A stretch of 64,000 nucleotides of DNA from Mytilus trossulus (Eukaryota; Mollusca; Bivalvia; Mytilida; Mytilidae): positions 79,067,127 through 79,131,126 of the forward strand of contig NC_086378.1 of the NCBI RefSeq assembly GCF_036588685.1, given 5' to 3'. Within the stretch, counting starts at the first letter, position 1, and every line of letters begins with the position of its first letter. The notes below the pieces were generated by a model that had not been told where the DNA came from, did no database searches, and worked only from the letters and a program-made list of their open reading frames with translations. A program made the translations under genes and the position numbers. Below are positions 35,400 to 46,780 of the stretch, piece after piece.

Positions 35400-35760
35400 A
35401 CAATGATGGTCGCCGGAGGACAAAACCTTTACGATAAAAAGAGGATTTTAGTTTTCTCATTTAAAACTTTCAATTTCTACGCGGCTTCATTCCTGTAGAG
35501 TCTACGTATGGAAGATGTATTACAACATGCCAATTATTTCATCTCCTATCAGGACTTTCTTGGTAGTCGTTTGCTACCTTTAAGGTAATTTTTAAACAAA
35601 GTGGTACGATAAAGTCATTCATTCAAATACTTTACGGAGACCATCATGATTTTGTTGATCGTCATATTTATATAATTTGTCTGATTGAAGATCACGGTAT
35701 GTTCAAATTGTCCTAGTGACAATCCGGTTCTTTTTCCTCGACTTTAAAATTGTCGAATAA
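35400..35760 (+). pseudogene. Decayed reverse transcriptase fragment, second
   Basis: AATGATGGTCGCCGGAGGAC leads into YDKKRILVFSFKTFNFYAA with a later stop and frameshifts. The DNA order (ACGATAAA, GAGGATTT, TTTCAATTTCTACG, then GGACTTTCTTGG and GACCATCATGA) follows the same RT C-terminal region as 2062-2547. Confidence 0.5.
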
Positions 35761-37922
35761 GACTGATCACTGATGTTTACTAACCTTGGCATAAGAAACT
35801 AAACGGATGCAACATGTGGTACAGGATATGTGACTTTGTATCCTTACGGAGCAACTGAGTTCACCTCATTTTGATGAGGTTGTTGTTGCCCAATCGTCAG
35901 TGTTTTGTTGAATGTTTCTTTCTTTTGATTAGGTGTATATTTTTGACATGTCTTTCTCTTACTGATTTTTGATTGTACCTTTGGTGACTTCTGTCTCCCG
36001 TTTAGGATACATATAAGTTAGCTGCTCCACTGTACATAAAATTTACTCAACTACTCTTCATATAATTATTTCTTTGTCTTAACATAGAATCAACTATTTT
36101 TTTAAATCTAAAAATCGAATACTAGTAACAAACGAATGTACAATACCTTGCTTGAGGAAGTCCTTCTCAGAAGAAAAAAAAAAAAATGGTTAACAATGTT
36201 GCAGGAAACTAAATTCGTTACAGTGCAAGTGTTTTCAAAACACAGCCAAGAAGGGATTCATGTGAGAGTGTACTGTGATCCTCTTTGCAGACTTTCGCAT
36301 TTTATTCGGACGTATCCGTACATGGACTTCTTAAGAAAATTTAATCTGAGATGTAAGATATTCCTTGGATGGTTTTTTCCTCTTTATGATTGAATCTTTT
36401 TGACCCTGGGTAATTGGTGGAGAAGTTAAGTGTATCGCTTTAAAAATGTTACGGACGCTTTTACACCTTTTCTTTTATAATGTAAGTAAAACAAAATCGA
36501 ACCCTATCAAAGTATTAATATTAAAACAAAATATCATTCTATAACACCTAGAAATGACTAACATTTCAACTTGAAATACTTTACGCCCTAGTGATAGATA
36601 TTCCAAAGACCCTTATTGTCAATAAAACAACCATGCCTTTGATATCAGCACACCCAAAAAAAAAAGGAAACAAGTCATATTTCTTCAAAGCCATGTTTCA
36701 GATATATTAAGAAGAAAAAAATGTGTATGTAATTATTAACATCTTAAAGTCAATTAAATATTGATAATTATATTTCTATTTAAGTCATGGTTTTCATTGA
36801 GGAAAAGGTTTCATTTAATTAATTGGTCCAATGACTGTTCATAGAACTTCTATAACGTATCAGTTACTAAAATATGCCGTATTTACATGGATACAACAAA
36901 AAAGGAAAAACTTCATCATATCCGTTACGACTGTTTATGTCCCAAACAAATTGCGTAATTTTGGTCATGTTTGCTTTTTGTAAGTATTCAACATTGATAT
37001 TACACTTATAATCATACTAAATGTTTTACTATGTAAACATGATAAAATTCTGTTGTAAACTTTTGTGACCACATAGTGTTTTAATTTCCCCCAAAAATAT
37101 ATATGTTAAATGAATATTTTGATTTATTTTCGATGTAAAGTAAAAATAATTAATATAAACAGATATATAGGGTCTATAAATGTGAATTACTTTTCATAAA
37201 AATCATCAGAATATATTTATAATAATAATTTAGGGAGGGAAGGAAATAATACACAAATGTTGAAATGTAAAGTTCTTATATTTACAGTTCGTGTTACTAC
37301 GGGAAAATCGAAAATATCTACTTAAATTAAAGTAAGTGGCAACATAGATAAGAAAAATAAAAATATGGCAATATATCGCCTACGACATGTCCGACTAAGG
37401 CAATTTGAATTTTGAACTTAACAGAATAGGATACGGCGCTTATTTTTCTGGTATAACTTAGAAACTGTAACAAGTTACGTATAATGTGTATCCGTACGTT
37501 TCCAAATCGCATTGCTAGGTTTTTGTTTGGGAGTCCCGTCAATATGGATAAAAATTACAAACTTATATTGTATTAATATGTGCTATTTACGTATACCCTG
37601 TGATTGCAACAGGCAAATAGTAATTATAACCACAATTCTGATTGACTTTATAACTGACCTGAAATTGTCGTATTTAATCCGAAGACAAAACCTAAATAGA
37701 AATCGAAATAAAGATGTAGATGAAAAGCAGTACAATTAGTTCATACAGGATTTCATTTTAACTTACCACTTTGGTTTGCCTGTAGTCTTATTTAGTTTAG
37801 TAAACTTCAGCAAAATCGTTTTCGAAAAGCAAAATCAAGATGTAAAATATAATTTAATGTATTGGTTTAACTCTATTTTAACTCTATTTTTTGTTAATTC
37901 AGTGTAACTTATTTATAATGAA
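35761..37922. other. Non-coding, nothing recognised
   Basis: The 85-codon frame at 36136-36393 starts with a poly-lysine stretch; I find no domain. The opposing frames at 37327-37739 overlap and look like chance. Confidence 0.4.
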
Positions 37923-38155
37923 CTCATGAAAGATATCAGATTTGAAATTCCGTAGTTTGTGCCAGACACGCGTTTCGTCTACGAAAGACTCACCAGTGAC
38001 GCTATAACTACTAGTAAAAAGAATTAAAAAGCCAAATAGAGTACGAAGTTTAAGAGCATTGATGACCAAATATTTCTAAATATTTTGTCAAATACAACTA
38101 AGACAATATATTCCTGAGTTAGAAAAGCCGAAGTATTTCTGAAATATAAAGTTTT
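37923..38155 (+). repeat. Family P repeat, partial unit
   Basis: GCCAGACACGCGTTTCGTCT, GACTCACCAGTGACGCT, AGAGCATTGATGACC and TATTCCTGAGTTAGAAAAGC in family order. Confidence 0.8.
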
Positions 38156-39164
38156 TTTAAGTTTATTAATAAACTTACCTTGTCTTAAAATTTATCCCAC
38201 TATCTACACCTCTCACTTCGAAGTAATGATAATTAAACGCCTAGTATTTAAATGTTTAAAAAGTAATAACGTGTAAAGACCATGAAACCATAATGATGAA
38301 AGTCATTATGATATAAATAAATAAATAGATAAAAAATTATGTCACCTAATTATTTTGACATTGTGTACTTCAGTTTCTATGATACAGTGTTGATGAAATT
38401 CTATTTATGGAATTACTTTATTTATACTATAGAAAATAAACCGGATTCCATCTGCTTGGTTGATAAACAGTAGTGTGGGTAAAAAGCATCTGTATCCAAC
38501 CATATACCAATACAAAGCGAATGTCAAACAGCTCAGTGAATAGTCACGGTCAACCGAGTTAGTTGATCCAGATTCGAAATTTGTTTGAAATGTTTATGAC
38601 TTGAAATTAGCCAGTTGAAATTAATTCCATTGAGGGAATTATGAATTGAATAGTTATTTTTACATATCATGTAAAGGAGAGGAAAATAATTGAGTATCTT
38701 GTTAGACGTCTAACATCACAGTAGAAGTTATATATTTTACATGACATTTGAAAAATCATGAGATTTATGAAATATACTAGTTTTCAAATACAAATGGATA
38801 TCTCACTATGAAAACATTTTGAATTAGTAAGAAATGTACATTCATATATCTTTGATTGACTCAATTGTGGTTAATGTCCTGTTGCAAACATTTTATGCAT
38901 ATTGAGACTAATAAAACAATTATACAGTTTTTGTGAACGGATCTGTATAATAATTAGAACTGCAAATAGAGGGTGTACAACTAAAGAATAGAAAGAGAAA
39001 ACATTTAATCGATAAGTTAACCTAAGGAAACCTTCACAGATTTCAACATTCGATCACACATTACTCATCCACTATGTGTTATTACTGCCAGACAAAAAAG
39101 GACCAGATAACCATGCTTCTATTTGGACTCGTATTGATTTACTCAAACGATATCAACAAATAGG
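38156..39164. other. Intergenic, nothing firm
   Basis: A 62-bp segment at 38179-38240 on the minus strand has a strong GTAAGT donor and an AG acceptor, but no phase that joins the Ig exons. Otherwise AT-rich. Confidence 0.4.
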
Positions 39165-39330
39165 GTGTTCACATTTTTTTTACTTAAGAAAATGTCTTAA
39201 CCAAGTGAGGAATATGACAGTTGTTATCCATTTCGTTGATGTGTTTGAGCTTTTGATTTCGCCATTTGATTAGGGACTTTCTGTTTTACTGCTCCTCGGA
39301 GTTCAGTATTTTTGTGATTTTACTTTTTAA
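39165..39330 (+). repeat. Dispersed repeat family V, partial
   Basis: ACCAAGTGAGGAATATGACAG, TTGATGTGTTTGAGCTTTTG and GGAGTTCAGTATTTTTGTG blocks, as in 23919-24125. Confidence 0.75.
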
Positions 39331-39659
39331 TTAGAATCAAAACGACTTATAACTAAGATTAACAATATAGAATAGAAAACGGAGCAAACAATTAACAAAA
39401 ATTACCGCAAGTTAACGAAAAACGCTGAAAAACATATTACGGTGAATGAAAACTATCAGTTAATAAATGGTACTCCAACATAATATTTAAAATTTGTCTA
39501 GTGCTATACCATTCGAGTTTGTATAGTTTTCCGTGTTGTCTTCAGTTGCTTTTCAATGTCGCGTTAAATTGTGTGCTAGTTCTAAATTTGATGTTTACAT
39601 CTAGTTATTTACACAGACAATAAAAGCCATATCAACGCTAACTGTATGATAGAATATAT

Positions 39660-39665
39660 TTTATT
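39660..39665 (-). terminator. Putative polyadenylation signal of the tetraspanin gene
   Basis: AATAAA on the minus strand, about 265 bases past the stop codon at 39928. Confidence 0.35.
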
Positions 39666-39927
39666 TCATGATGAACATCTTCTCTAGATTCCCATGACAC
39701 GTGGCGACCATGCAGACTATTACACTTTGTCTCACTTCCACTGAATACCTTCTTAACGAGATGGAACAGCAGTTGTACGATCGACCTAGTAAAGGACTTG
39801 TGCATCCGAATCAAAGCTTTATATTGTTGGTTATGTTTGTTAAATGGACCATTCTTTACTGGTTTAGAACACATTTGACTGATATCAATGATAAATATTT
39901 CAATTGTCACAACCTCAGATTGTCAAT

Positions 39928-40047
39928 TCATACATTAGGACTGGTTTTATTTATGCTGTGTAATACCATGCCTTCTCTGTTTCTATTTGAAGTTACGTCA
40001 TTTGTTATTTGAATCACCATAACGATCGCGCAAATAACAGCAATGAT
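39928..40047 (-). CDS. Tetraspanin terminal exon: end of TM4 and tail
   Basis: 120 bp. It encodes IIAVICAIVMVIQI and the tail TNDVTSNRNREGMVLHSINK, ending NV then TGA at 39928-39930. The overlapping open frames on both strands (39638-40012) are shadows. Confidence 0.87.
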   Translation of the reverse strand: MIAVICAIVMVIQITNDVTSNRNREGMVLHSINKTSPNV

Positions 40048-43000
40048 CTAAAATGAAATTTCAAATAAATAAGGCATTTAACAATGCAAAACATTCATAA
40101 CGAAAATACAAACTAATAACAAATGAAATGTTTATTGTCCCTTACGAACAGTCAAGTGACAAATATGGCATGAATACTGATGACGAGTCAATAGTAGAAA
40201 TTACTCTCAAAATTAAAGATATGTACTAAAATAGTTGAGTATTTATTATAGTCTTTTCTTTGTTGGAGGTGTTTGCTTCGTAAAGCTGGCATGTTGGTGT
40301 CTGGTATTACAGGAAAAATATAAACAAAGGGAAATAAGTCATATTTTTATCTACTTTTTTCTAGTTTGAAAGACTGTTTCTCATTACCTCATATTCGTTT
40401 ATATGCATTGAAGACCTGTTGGTGACCTTCTGCTGTTGTCTGTTCTATGGTCGGGTTGTTGTCTCATTTACACATTTCCATTCTCAATATTATATAATGA
40501 ATACAAATATCTCATTTCGAAAACATGTTTAATGCATATTGTAGAAAAGTTTATTTATTCTCAAAATACTTGACTTTTAGTTTTTTATTATTTGAATGAA
40601 AAATTCTGTGATATTTAAAACGTTGCCATTTTTAGAAGCTGCAAGAAAGACAAATACATTACATATAATAAGTAGTGTATGGGAAACTAAATTCCAAATT
40701 GCTATCTCACCTCTACTAATAATATTATTGTACATATTGATATAAAAGTTGAACTGTATGTAGTTAAAATCTTTTCTATAGCCGTATAACATCCCTGTAA
40801 AATGATAAATATATTTGCAAGATCTTTGGGCAAATTAAATTACATACAATATCGCAAAAAATGATATGGGTTTTTTTTCATTTTACAAACTAAATTAATA
40901 CGAACCACTCATTCTTTATATGTAAAGTACTAAACATCATGCATAACTACACACACTGTTATTTATATGTATGTTTCGAGATATATTTGTTTCTATAAAA
41001 AACTAGTTATCCTTAAGTAAAAACAGTTAACACATATTTAAATATAGTAACAAATCAGGTGGAGGAGCTCCACATACATTTTATATTTGAGAGAAAAAAA
41101 ATTGTTACTTATACGGGAGAACAATTTACGCATTTTTAAATTGTTCTTAACTTTAGATCTAACACAATTAAAAATTAAAACAATAAAATTATATAATTTC
41201 GTTTATCTACATATAAATGTATGACACTTACACATTCTTTGTAGAATCGGAAAGAGGGTCTTTTTAACCTATTATATCTGTTTGTTTGTTCACACATCAT
41301 TGTCAATGTCATGGAATTTTATGCGACTGTCATACAAGTAACAGGTTGTTTAGCTATAAAATCAATTTAAGCAACATTCTACATAAGAAAATTCCGGTAC
41401 CAAGTCAGGCAAATGAGAGTTGTTATCAAATCGTTTGATGTTTTCAAACTTAAGAATTTGACATTATTTTGATTAGGGACTTTCCGTTTTGAATTTTCCT
41501 CGAAGTTCTGTACTTTTTGTTTTACCTTATACTCATCCTCTCTATTATATTATTTTTAAAATTTACTTACTGTTCCAATGTAAGAATTTGAAGTTGTTGG
41601 TGTTATTGTGCAGTTTGTACCATAAAGTGATGACGCAGTATCAATGGTTGCTTCTTTGCAACACCAGCCTGGTATGACGTCAGTACCACGTGTCGTTGAT
41701 GCCCAAGTTGTTGTTGTGAAATCGTCAACGGAAGATTGTGTATTTACTCCACAGCAATCAAACTTGAATTATAGAGGAGGAAACAAATATAATTTATCTA
41801 TTGTGAATTGATTATCATTAGTTTGAAACAAATTTTCGTGGATTTCGTGGGTATAGGTGAACCACGAATTTGAATATTCAACGAATAACAAATTGTATAT
41901 AGGATCGGTATGCAGAGATTGGCAAAATTCAGATATCATATATCCACGAGAGTAGTTTTCCTCAATCCACGAAAGTTGATACCCACGAAAAAAGAAACGA
42001 ATCAACATAATACCATTTTTGGACTTTTGACCCTTAAAATTGTTTGAATTATTTTAGGTCTTTGTATGGAAATAACGAAGGACATAAAAATGTCGCGCGT
42101 ATTAATTTATGTAGTTCATGACGAATTTGTGTAATAATTTTTTTATCAACAAAATCTAGATTAAATGCGGAAAAACGTGATGGTATGAAATAACTATGCA
42201 AGTTATTGCGCAAAAAAATAATAGTGTACAAAAATCTTGTCAGCGATCTCCGTCTTGCAATTATTGACAGAGAAAACCAGTGTTATTTTGAATTACTGCA
42301 ACTATACTCTTTTTACTAATACTTTGAAAATTGGTTTTAATGCATATAAGAGCGCTATAAAGAAAACAACATAATAACAAAAATACTAAAATTTCAAAAA
42401 GGGGGAGGTCCATTAAAACTGACAAAACCAAAAATGAGACTCTATCAACATTAGTAACGACCGGAAAACAACTACAAATTTGGTACAGAAGTTTCAAAGA
42501 ATAGCTTTCAAATTATGATGCATTATAAAACGTCCGTCAGTCATCACTGTAAGTACTGTCATGCTTACAACTTGTACATCATGATAATGATTCGTATTTC
42601 TCCAAAGTTGTGACTGCTTTTGAAATAACAAAGTTACAGTTTACTCATCTAGAATGTCCATAAGCAACACAATTAGACAAGGCAACTGTTCAAGTTATTT
42701 TCTTTAAAAAATATTGCAATTTTAATTAAATTAAGAAATGTACATTCATCATGCAAAGCTCTGGTTTCTTTCCCAGCTTTGTCTATACTTTTGTCCTTTT
42801 TTTGGTTTATAGATCTTCGTACGCGTCTTTCCAATAAGCTTTGAATTTTCAAATAGTATCAACGAAGAAACATCGATTGTTGAAATGCACATCTGATGCA
42901 AACTATTAGTATCGCTTATGTTATTAGCTTTTTTTTCTGTATATGATAATAACAGTAATCCACTATAAAAAAAAAATGAAAACACCACGTTTAATTATTT

Positions 43001-46000
43001 CTTGCGTCCGAAGCGCTATAACTGATTAATAAAGTTTAGTCTTAGATGCATGCTTTTTCATTAGTTGTTAGTGGCTTTGAAGTAGCTGTCAGATAACTTC
43101 GAGTACTCACAGATCTGTTCATTGTGTCTTTTTGTGTCGGGATGTATAAGTACCCGGCCACGTCCACTTGTAATTTTGTCCATTTGATGAGTTAAGCCAT
43201 TTTCAACCGATTTTCATAGTTCGTTCTTATGTTGTAGTGTTATACAACTGTCCCAGGTTAGGGGGAGTGTTGGGATTCCGTTAACATGTTTAACCCTGCC
43301 ACATTATTTATGTATGTGTCTATCCATAGTAAGGAGCCTGTGATTCAGTGTTTGTCGTTTGTTGATGAGTTACATATTTGTTTTTCGTTCATTTTTTTTA
43401 TATATAAATAAGGCCGTTAGTTTTCTCGTTTGAATTGTTTTGCATTGTCTTATCGGGTCCTTTTAAAGCGGTATGGGCTTTGCTAATTGTTGAAGGGTGT
43501 ACGGTGACCTATAGTTGTTTTATATTACGCTTACCAAAATAAAGACAAAGTTCCATGCAATTGTGAGAATATCGTCTGTATTTCCTTCGTAATCGTTCAG
43601 CAGTTTCAACAGTGTACTCTTTATTGTTTCATTTAACTGTAAAATAAATAGAAATTTCTGCATCAAATTGCTTAATACCTAACCGATTGTATTCAAATTT
43701 TCAAAAATAATGTTCATATATCACTTCGATGAAAGGAAAAGACATTATATAATTTTGTACAGATAACTGCAAAATAACAATGTCTTATGCTATTAATTCA
43801 TTTCTGGTCTTCGTCTTAAGAGTTGTTAGAAGGTCTTTGCATCAGTTTCTTTCATTGAAGCATCCTGTTTAAGTCTTTAAATTACAATGCCGATCTTTAA
43901 ATTACGCAAACCTTTATGCATTACACACGTGTAGTATCTATGTTTAACTCATCTTCCTTTCTTTCAGTAATTCATTGAACTCTGTTTATCATTTTCGTAG
44001 TAACTATTAAACTCATTTTCTAATGGGACCCATCTTTTTCTATAAATAAATAAATTCAGCGATAAAAAGGTAAAAGACTTGGATCTCATTTATTCAAAGA
44101 ATTACCATGAAAATCTTAAATCTGCATAGAAATCTCTTTATATTTTTTCCTGGAGCTCTTCGAACAATTATAAAAAATTGACGATCGGATAATACTACAC
44201 ATGCAATAAAAATTATAATTTATTGCGTCCGAAGCGCTTTTCTGGATTTACCTTCATCAGGAACGCTCAAAGCCAAACATTTGAAATCCGAAAATGGATA
44301 AATGGATAAGTACCAAAAATCGTTAAAGAGCTATATGTCATAAATACATAAACTATATTGCCAAATTCATCTAAAGCCAACTTTGCCTGAGGAGGTTGAA
44401 ACCTTAGTTTTATAATAAAATGAACCTTTTTTAGATGGCTGCTAATGATAGACAATTTTACCAAGTTAAGTAGAAAACACAGTTAAATTTCTAAATTACA
44501 TCAAAACTTTATTTCTATAAAATTATTTTATGACTCAAAGCCACGTCCAGCCCGAAATTGAGATTTTAAATTCTATATCTCGATAAGGAAAAGTGTCACA
44601 ATGTCTGCAATACAACTCTAGAAAATTTTCTCTTGTGGGTTGAATTGTAGGTCAAATATTTGGCCCAAATTCAACATACCTTTAGGTTGCAAACCTATAT
44701 TTCTTCCTTTCATACCATTTGTTCATCTTTGCAAAATATTTGCCTACCTTTTGAATGTATTATTTAATCAATTTTGTTGAATATACATGAACAATTTAAT
44801 TTTACGATCGGCAAAAATTATCAAATTAATTTAAGTTGTATAAAAGCTTGAAGAGGGAGAAGGAATACTTTATATTGTTTTCTATGCAACAACTATCTTT
44901 GTGAAAAATGAAAACAACATGTTGTATTTCATGCGTTCGAAACGCTTTTCTCGATTTACCATCACAGGTCCAAAGCCTGACATTTGAAAGCCAAGAATGT
45001 ATAATTAGAACCGAAACAGTTTAAGAGCTATATTACAAAAAACAGATCTAAAAAATTGTCAAATCCATCAGGGGCAACTTTGTCTGAGGTATTGGAATCT
45101 TGTAAGTTGATTCATGATTGAGATGACTATAAAAGTTTACTCTCCGATTGATGAAGACAAAATGACACTGTAATCATAAATAATTTTTTCCTACCTCTCT
45201 TTTCAAATCAGTCCATGCTTTCAGCACAAATATCTCAGCTGCACCAATAAGGATCACACCTATTCCATACTAGAAAATTAAATTAAAACAAAACAAATAC
45301 CTCAGCTGCACATATAAAGATCAAAACTATTCCATACTATAAAATGAAATTAAAATACTTATATCAATTACAAAGATTATCCTTATATTTAAGATAGATA
45401 ATTACAGGAAACTTCGTTATCGGAATTTTGCTTGTTATGAGCCACACGTCGGGTTTCAGTGGTGGAACAGGAACTAAACTCCTTTCCAGGAACTAAACTC
45501 GCCTATGCAGAGTGATCGGTCCTTGTTCTCGCTCAATTTCAATTGAGAGAGAGCAATGATCGATAACTGTGCATGGGGGATTGCAGGAACTACTGAATGT
45601 TCATGCCCAGAATATTGACAGATTTTTTTATTTATTCTTATGTTTTCTATGCAGTACCCGTTCTTTTTGGTGTTAGTTGCTACGTATTTCAAGTCATGGT
45701 TTCCTTTGACTTATGATGTACAAACAAATGTATGTACTCTTTGCTATTTGCCTTTTATAACCTTTTATTTATAAAATGTAAGACTGACAAGTTATCTACA
45801 TCAAAATATGCATAATTCAATGGACAAGACATTTTAAAATGTTTTGGTGATTAGTATGACGTCCACTTTCACTGAACTAGTATTTTTATTTAGGGATCAG
45901 CTGAAAGCCGAATCTAGGTGTTGAAGATCAACTGATGGCCTTCGGCTGATATCTGCTCTTTGATCGGGACGCTTGAGATATTCCTCATTTCCGTTCTCAA

Positions 46001-46343
46001 TGTTCTTTGACAAGACAAAAATGGTCTTATGGTTAAAACCAGAAAATTCATTTGAAGAACAGTTACACATACTAGTATACAAATCTATGTTGTGATTTTA
46101 GTCACTTACAATTATTAATAATATTCTGTTTTTACAACAGGCTCCGAATCCTCCGATCGCAGATAAGGTAAAGGCTATTATCCCAATGATTATAACAAGT
46201 ATAGCTATTGCCTCCAGCAAATCTCCCATTGTAAAACCAGGACCAATTCCTATCTCGTTTAGTAGTGGTAAAACTTTATCATTAACAGTCTCACTTTTCT
46301 CACGTAACATACCACCAGCAATAATCAAACCGAGTCCTAGTAT
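39928..46343 (-). CDS. Tetraspanin (5' partial)
   Basis: Six minus-strand exons: 46110-46343, 45195-45269, 43535-43636, 41571-41762, 40711-40794, 39928-40047. They hold 78, 25, 34, 64, 28 and 39 codons plus stop; every intron is phase 0. The 268 residues cover the end of TM1 (ILGLGLIIAGG), the small loop, TM2 ending GGFGACCKNR, TM3 with GAAEIF, a large extracellular loop with the diagnostic CCG (FDCCGVN), a GWCCKEA pair, a lone Cys (TNCT) and GCYTAIEKIL, then TM4 and a 26-residue tail. That is six loop cysteines, as in common three-disulfide tetraspanins. Such proteins organise membrane microdomains with integrins, Ig proteins and other partners. The exon with the start codon and first part of TM1 was not found; it must lie upstream, possibly beyond the satellite array. 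Which tetraspanin it is cannot be said. Confidence 0.92.
40404..40497 (+). repeat. Retroelement 3'-end fragment in a tetraspanin intron
   Basis: GCATTGAAGACCTGTTGGTG, CTTCTGCTGTTG and GGTCGGGTTGTTGTCTC match the end of the retroelement at 3055-3155. Confidence 0.75.
40711..40794 (-). CDS. Tetraspanin exon: last loop cysteine and start of TM4
   Basis: 84 bp. It encodes GCYTAIEKILTTYSSTF and then ISICTIILLVE. The donor is GTGAGA. Confidence 0.87.
41332..41525 (+). repeat. Dispersed repeat family V in a tetraspanin intron
   Basis: TGCGACTGTCATACAAGTAA head, ACCAAGTCAGGCAAATGAG and GATTAGGGACTTTCCGTTTT, ending about 45 bp from the donor of exon 41571-41762. Confidence 0.75.
41571..41762 (-). 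CDS. Tetraspanin exon: CCG motif and variable region
   Basis: 192 bp. It begins FDCCGVNTQSSVDDF and continues through VIPGWCCKEATIDT to GTNCTITPTTSNSYIGT. It holds five of the six loop cysteines. The donor is GTAAGT. Confidence 0.9.
41834..41999. repeat. Short inverted-end repeat (CGTGGGTA type)
   Basis: TTCGTGGGTA at 41844-41853 is mirrored by TACCCACGAA at 41980-41989, with more CCACGA/TCGTGG motifs between. Probably a small MITE or foldback element; it produces a spurious 79-codon frame. Confidence 0.6.
42010..43215. other. Tetraspanin intron, non-coding
   Basis: Contains a short family G end (GCGTCCGAAGCGCT) near 43003. No exon-like segment is seen. Confidence 0.5.
43216..43518 (+). repeat. 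Dispersed mussel repeat next to a splice donor
   Basis: ACTGTCCCAGGTTAGGGGGA, AACATGTTTAACCCTGCCAC, GGCCGTTAGTTTTCTCGTTT, TTGTCTTATCGGG and GTACGGTGACCTATAGTTGT in the order known for an abundant mussel repeat, 3'-truncated. It ends about 10 bp from the GTAAGC donor of exon 43535-43636. Confidence 0.75.
43535..43636 (-). CDS. Tetraspanin exon: start of large loop
   Basis: 102 bp. It encodes LNETIKSTLLKLLNDYEG and DDILTIAWNFVFIL, the amphipathic helices before the CCG motif. NET is a potential glycosylation site. The donor is GTAAGC, and a transposable element begins about 10 bp beyond it. Confidence 0.88.
43637..44221. other. Tetraspanin intron, non-coding
   Basis: No recognised feature. 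Confidence 0.45.
44222..44412 (+). repeat. Dispersed repeat family G, copy 1
   Basis: ATTGCGTCCGAAGCGCTTTT, GGATTTACCTTCATCAGGAA, AGAGCTATATGTC, GCCAACTTTGCCTGAGGAGG. Parallels 44930-45105. Confidence 0.7.
44930..45105 (+). repeat. Dispersed repeat family G, copy 2
   Basis: CATGCGTTCGAAACGCTTTT, CGATTTACCATCACAGG, AGAGCTATATTAC, GGCAACTTTGTCTGAGG. Same order as copy 1, about 700 bp away in the same orientation. Confidence 0.7.
45195..45269 (-). CDS. Tetraspanin exon: TM3
   Basis: 75 bp. It encodes YGIGVILIGAAEIFVLKAW and then TDLKRE. The glutamate in the middle of TM3 is conserved in the family. The donor is GTAGGA. Confidence 0.88.
45850..46005 (+). repeat. Diverged retroelement 3'-end fragment
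   Basis: TTAGTATGACG...CACTGAACTAGTAT, GATCAGCTGAAAG and CCTCATTTCCGTTCTCAAT follow positions 2985-3155 with about one difference in five. Lies in the first visible tetraspanin intron. Confidence 0.65.
46110..46343 (-). CDS. Tetraspanin exon: TM1 end, small loop, TM2
   Basis: The acceptor is ...CGTTTCAG before ATACTAGGA and the donor is GTAAGT. It encodes LGLGLIIAGGMLREKSE, DLLEAIAILVIIIGI and SAIGGFGACCKNRILLII. The GACCKNR turn between TM2 and TM3 is the family hallmark. Confidence 0.92.
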
Positions 46344-46780
46344 CTGAAACGTATCAAAATATAAAATATCCGAAAGTTCATGCATTATGTTTTAAATATA
46401 AAAATGCATTAAATATACCAGGCAGAAGCTAGCGAACAATAGCTAGCGAACAATAAGCCAGCGAACAATAAGGCGATATATCGAGAAACCAAAAAACAGA
46501 ATAAGACAACAACGGCCTTTAAATAAAAAAATATTCAAAAAGGCAGAAAATCAGTTAAAATATAGCAATTTTAACTCAATTTTGAAAAGTTTTTTATCCA
46601 ATCTATTGATTTAACAAGTCGCATAACTTTTTAGGCTAATATTCAGTACCACAATAACTATGCATCTATCAACGGATTATTTGTAGGTGTAGGGCCACCT
46701 ATGCACCCTCTTCAATTTAGAACGTATGTAAAAGTAGTCCTACTCTGTAAAATATAGCACCTTTTATGTCATTGTGTAAT
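46344..46780. other. Spacer between tetraspanin exon and satellite
   Basis: No start exon was found on the minus strand here. A three-unit short repeat (GCTAGCGAACAAT / GCCAGCGAACAAT) lies at 46427-46470. Confidence 0.6.

Noticed and set aside
38179..38240. 62-bp exon of the Ig gene with a strong GTAAGT donor
   Set aside because: The only open frame ends in phase 2, while the first visible Ig exon needs phase 1. It could be a 5' untranslated exon, but nothing supports it.
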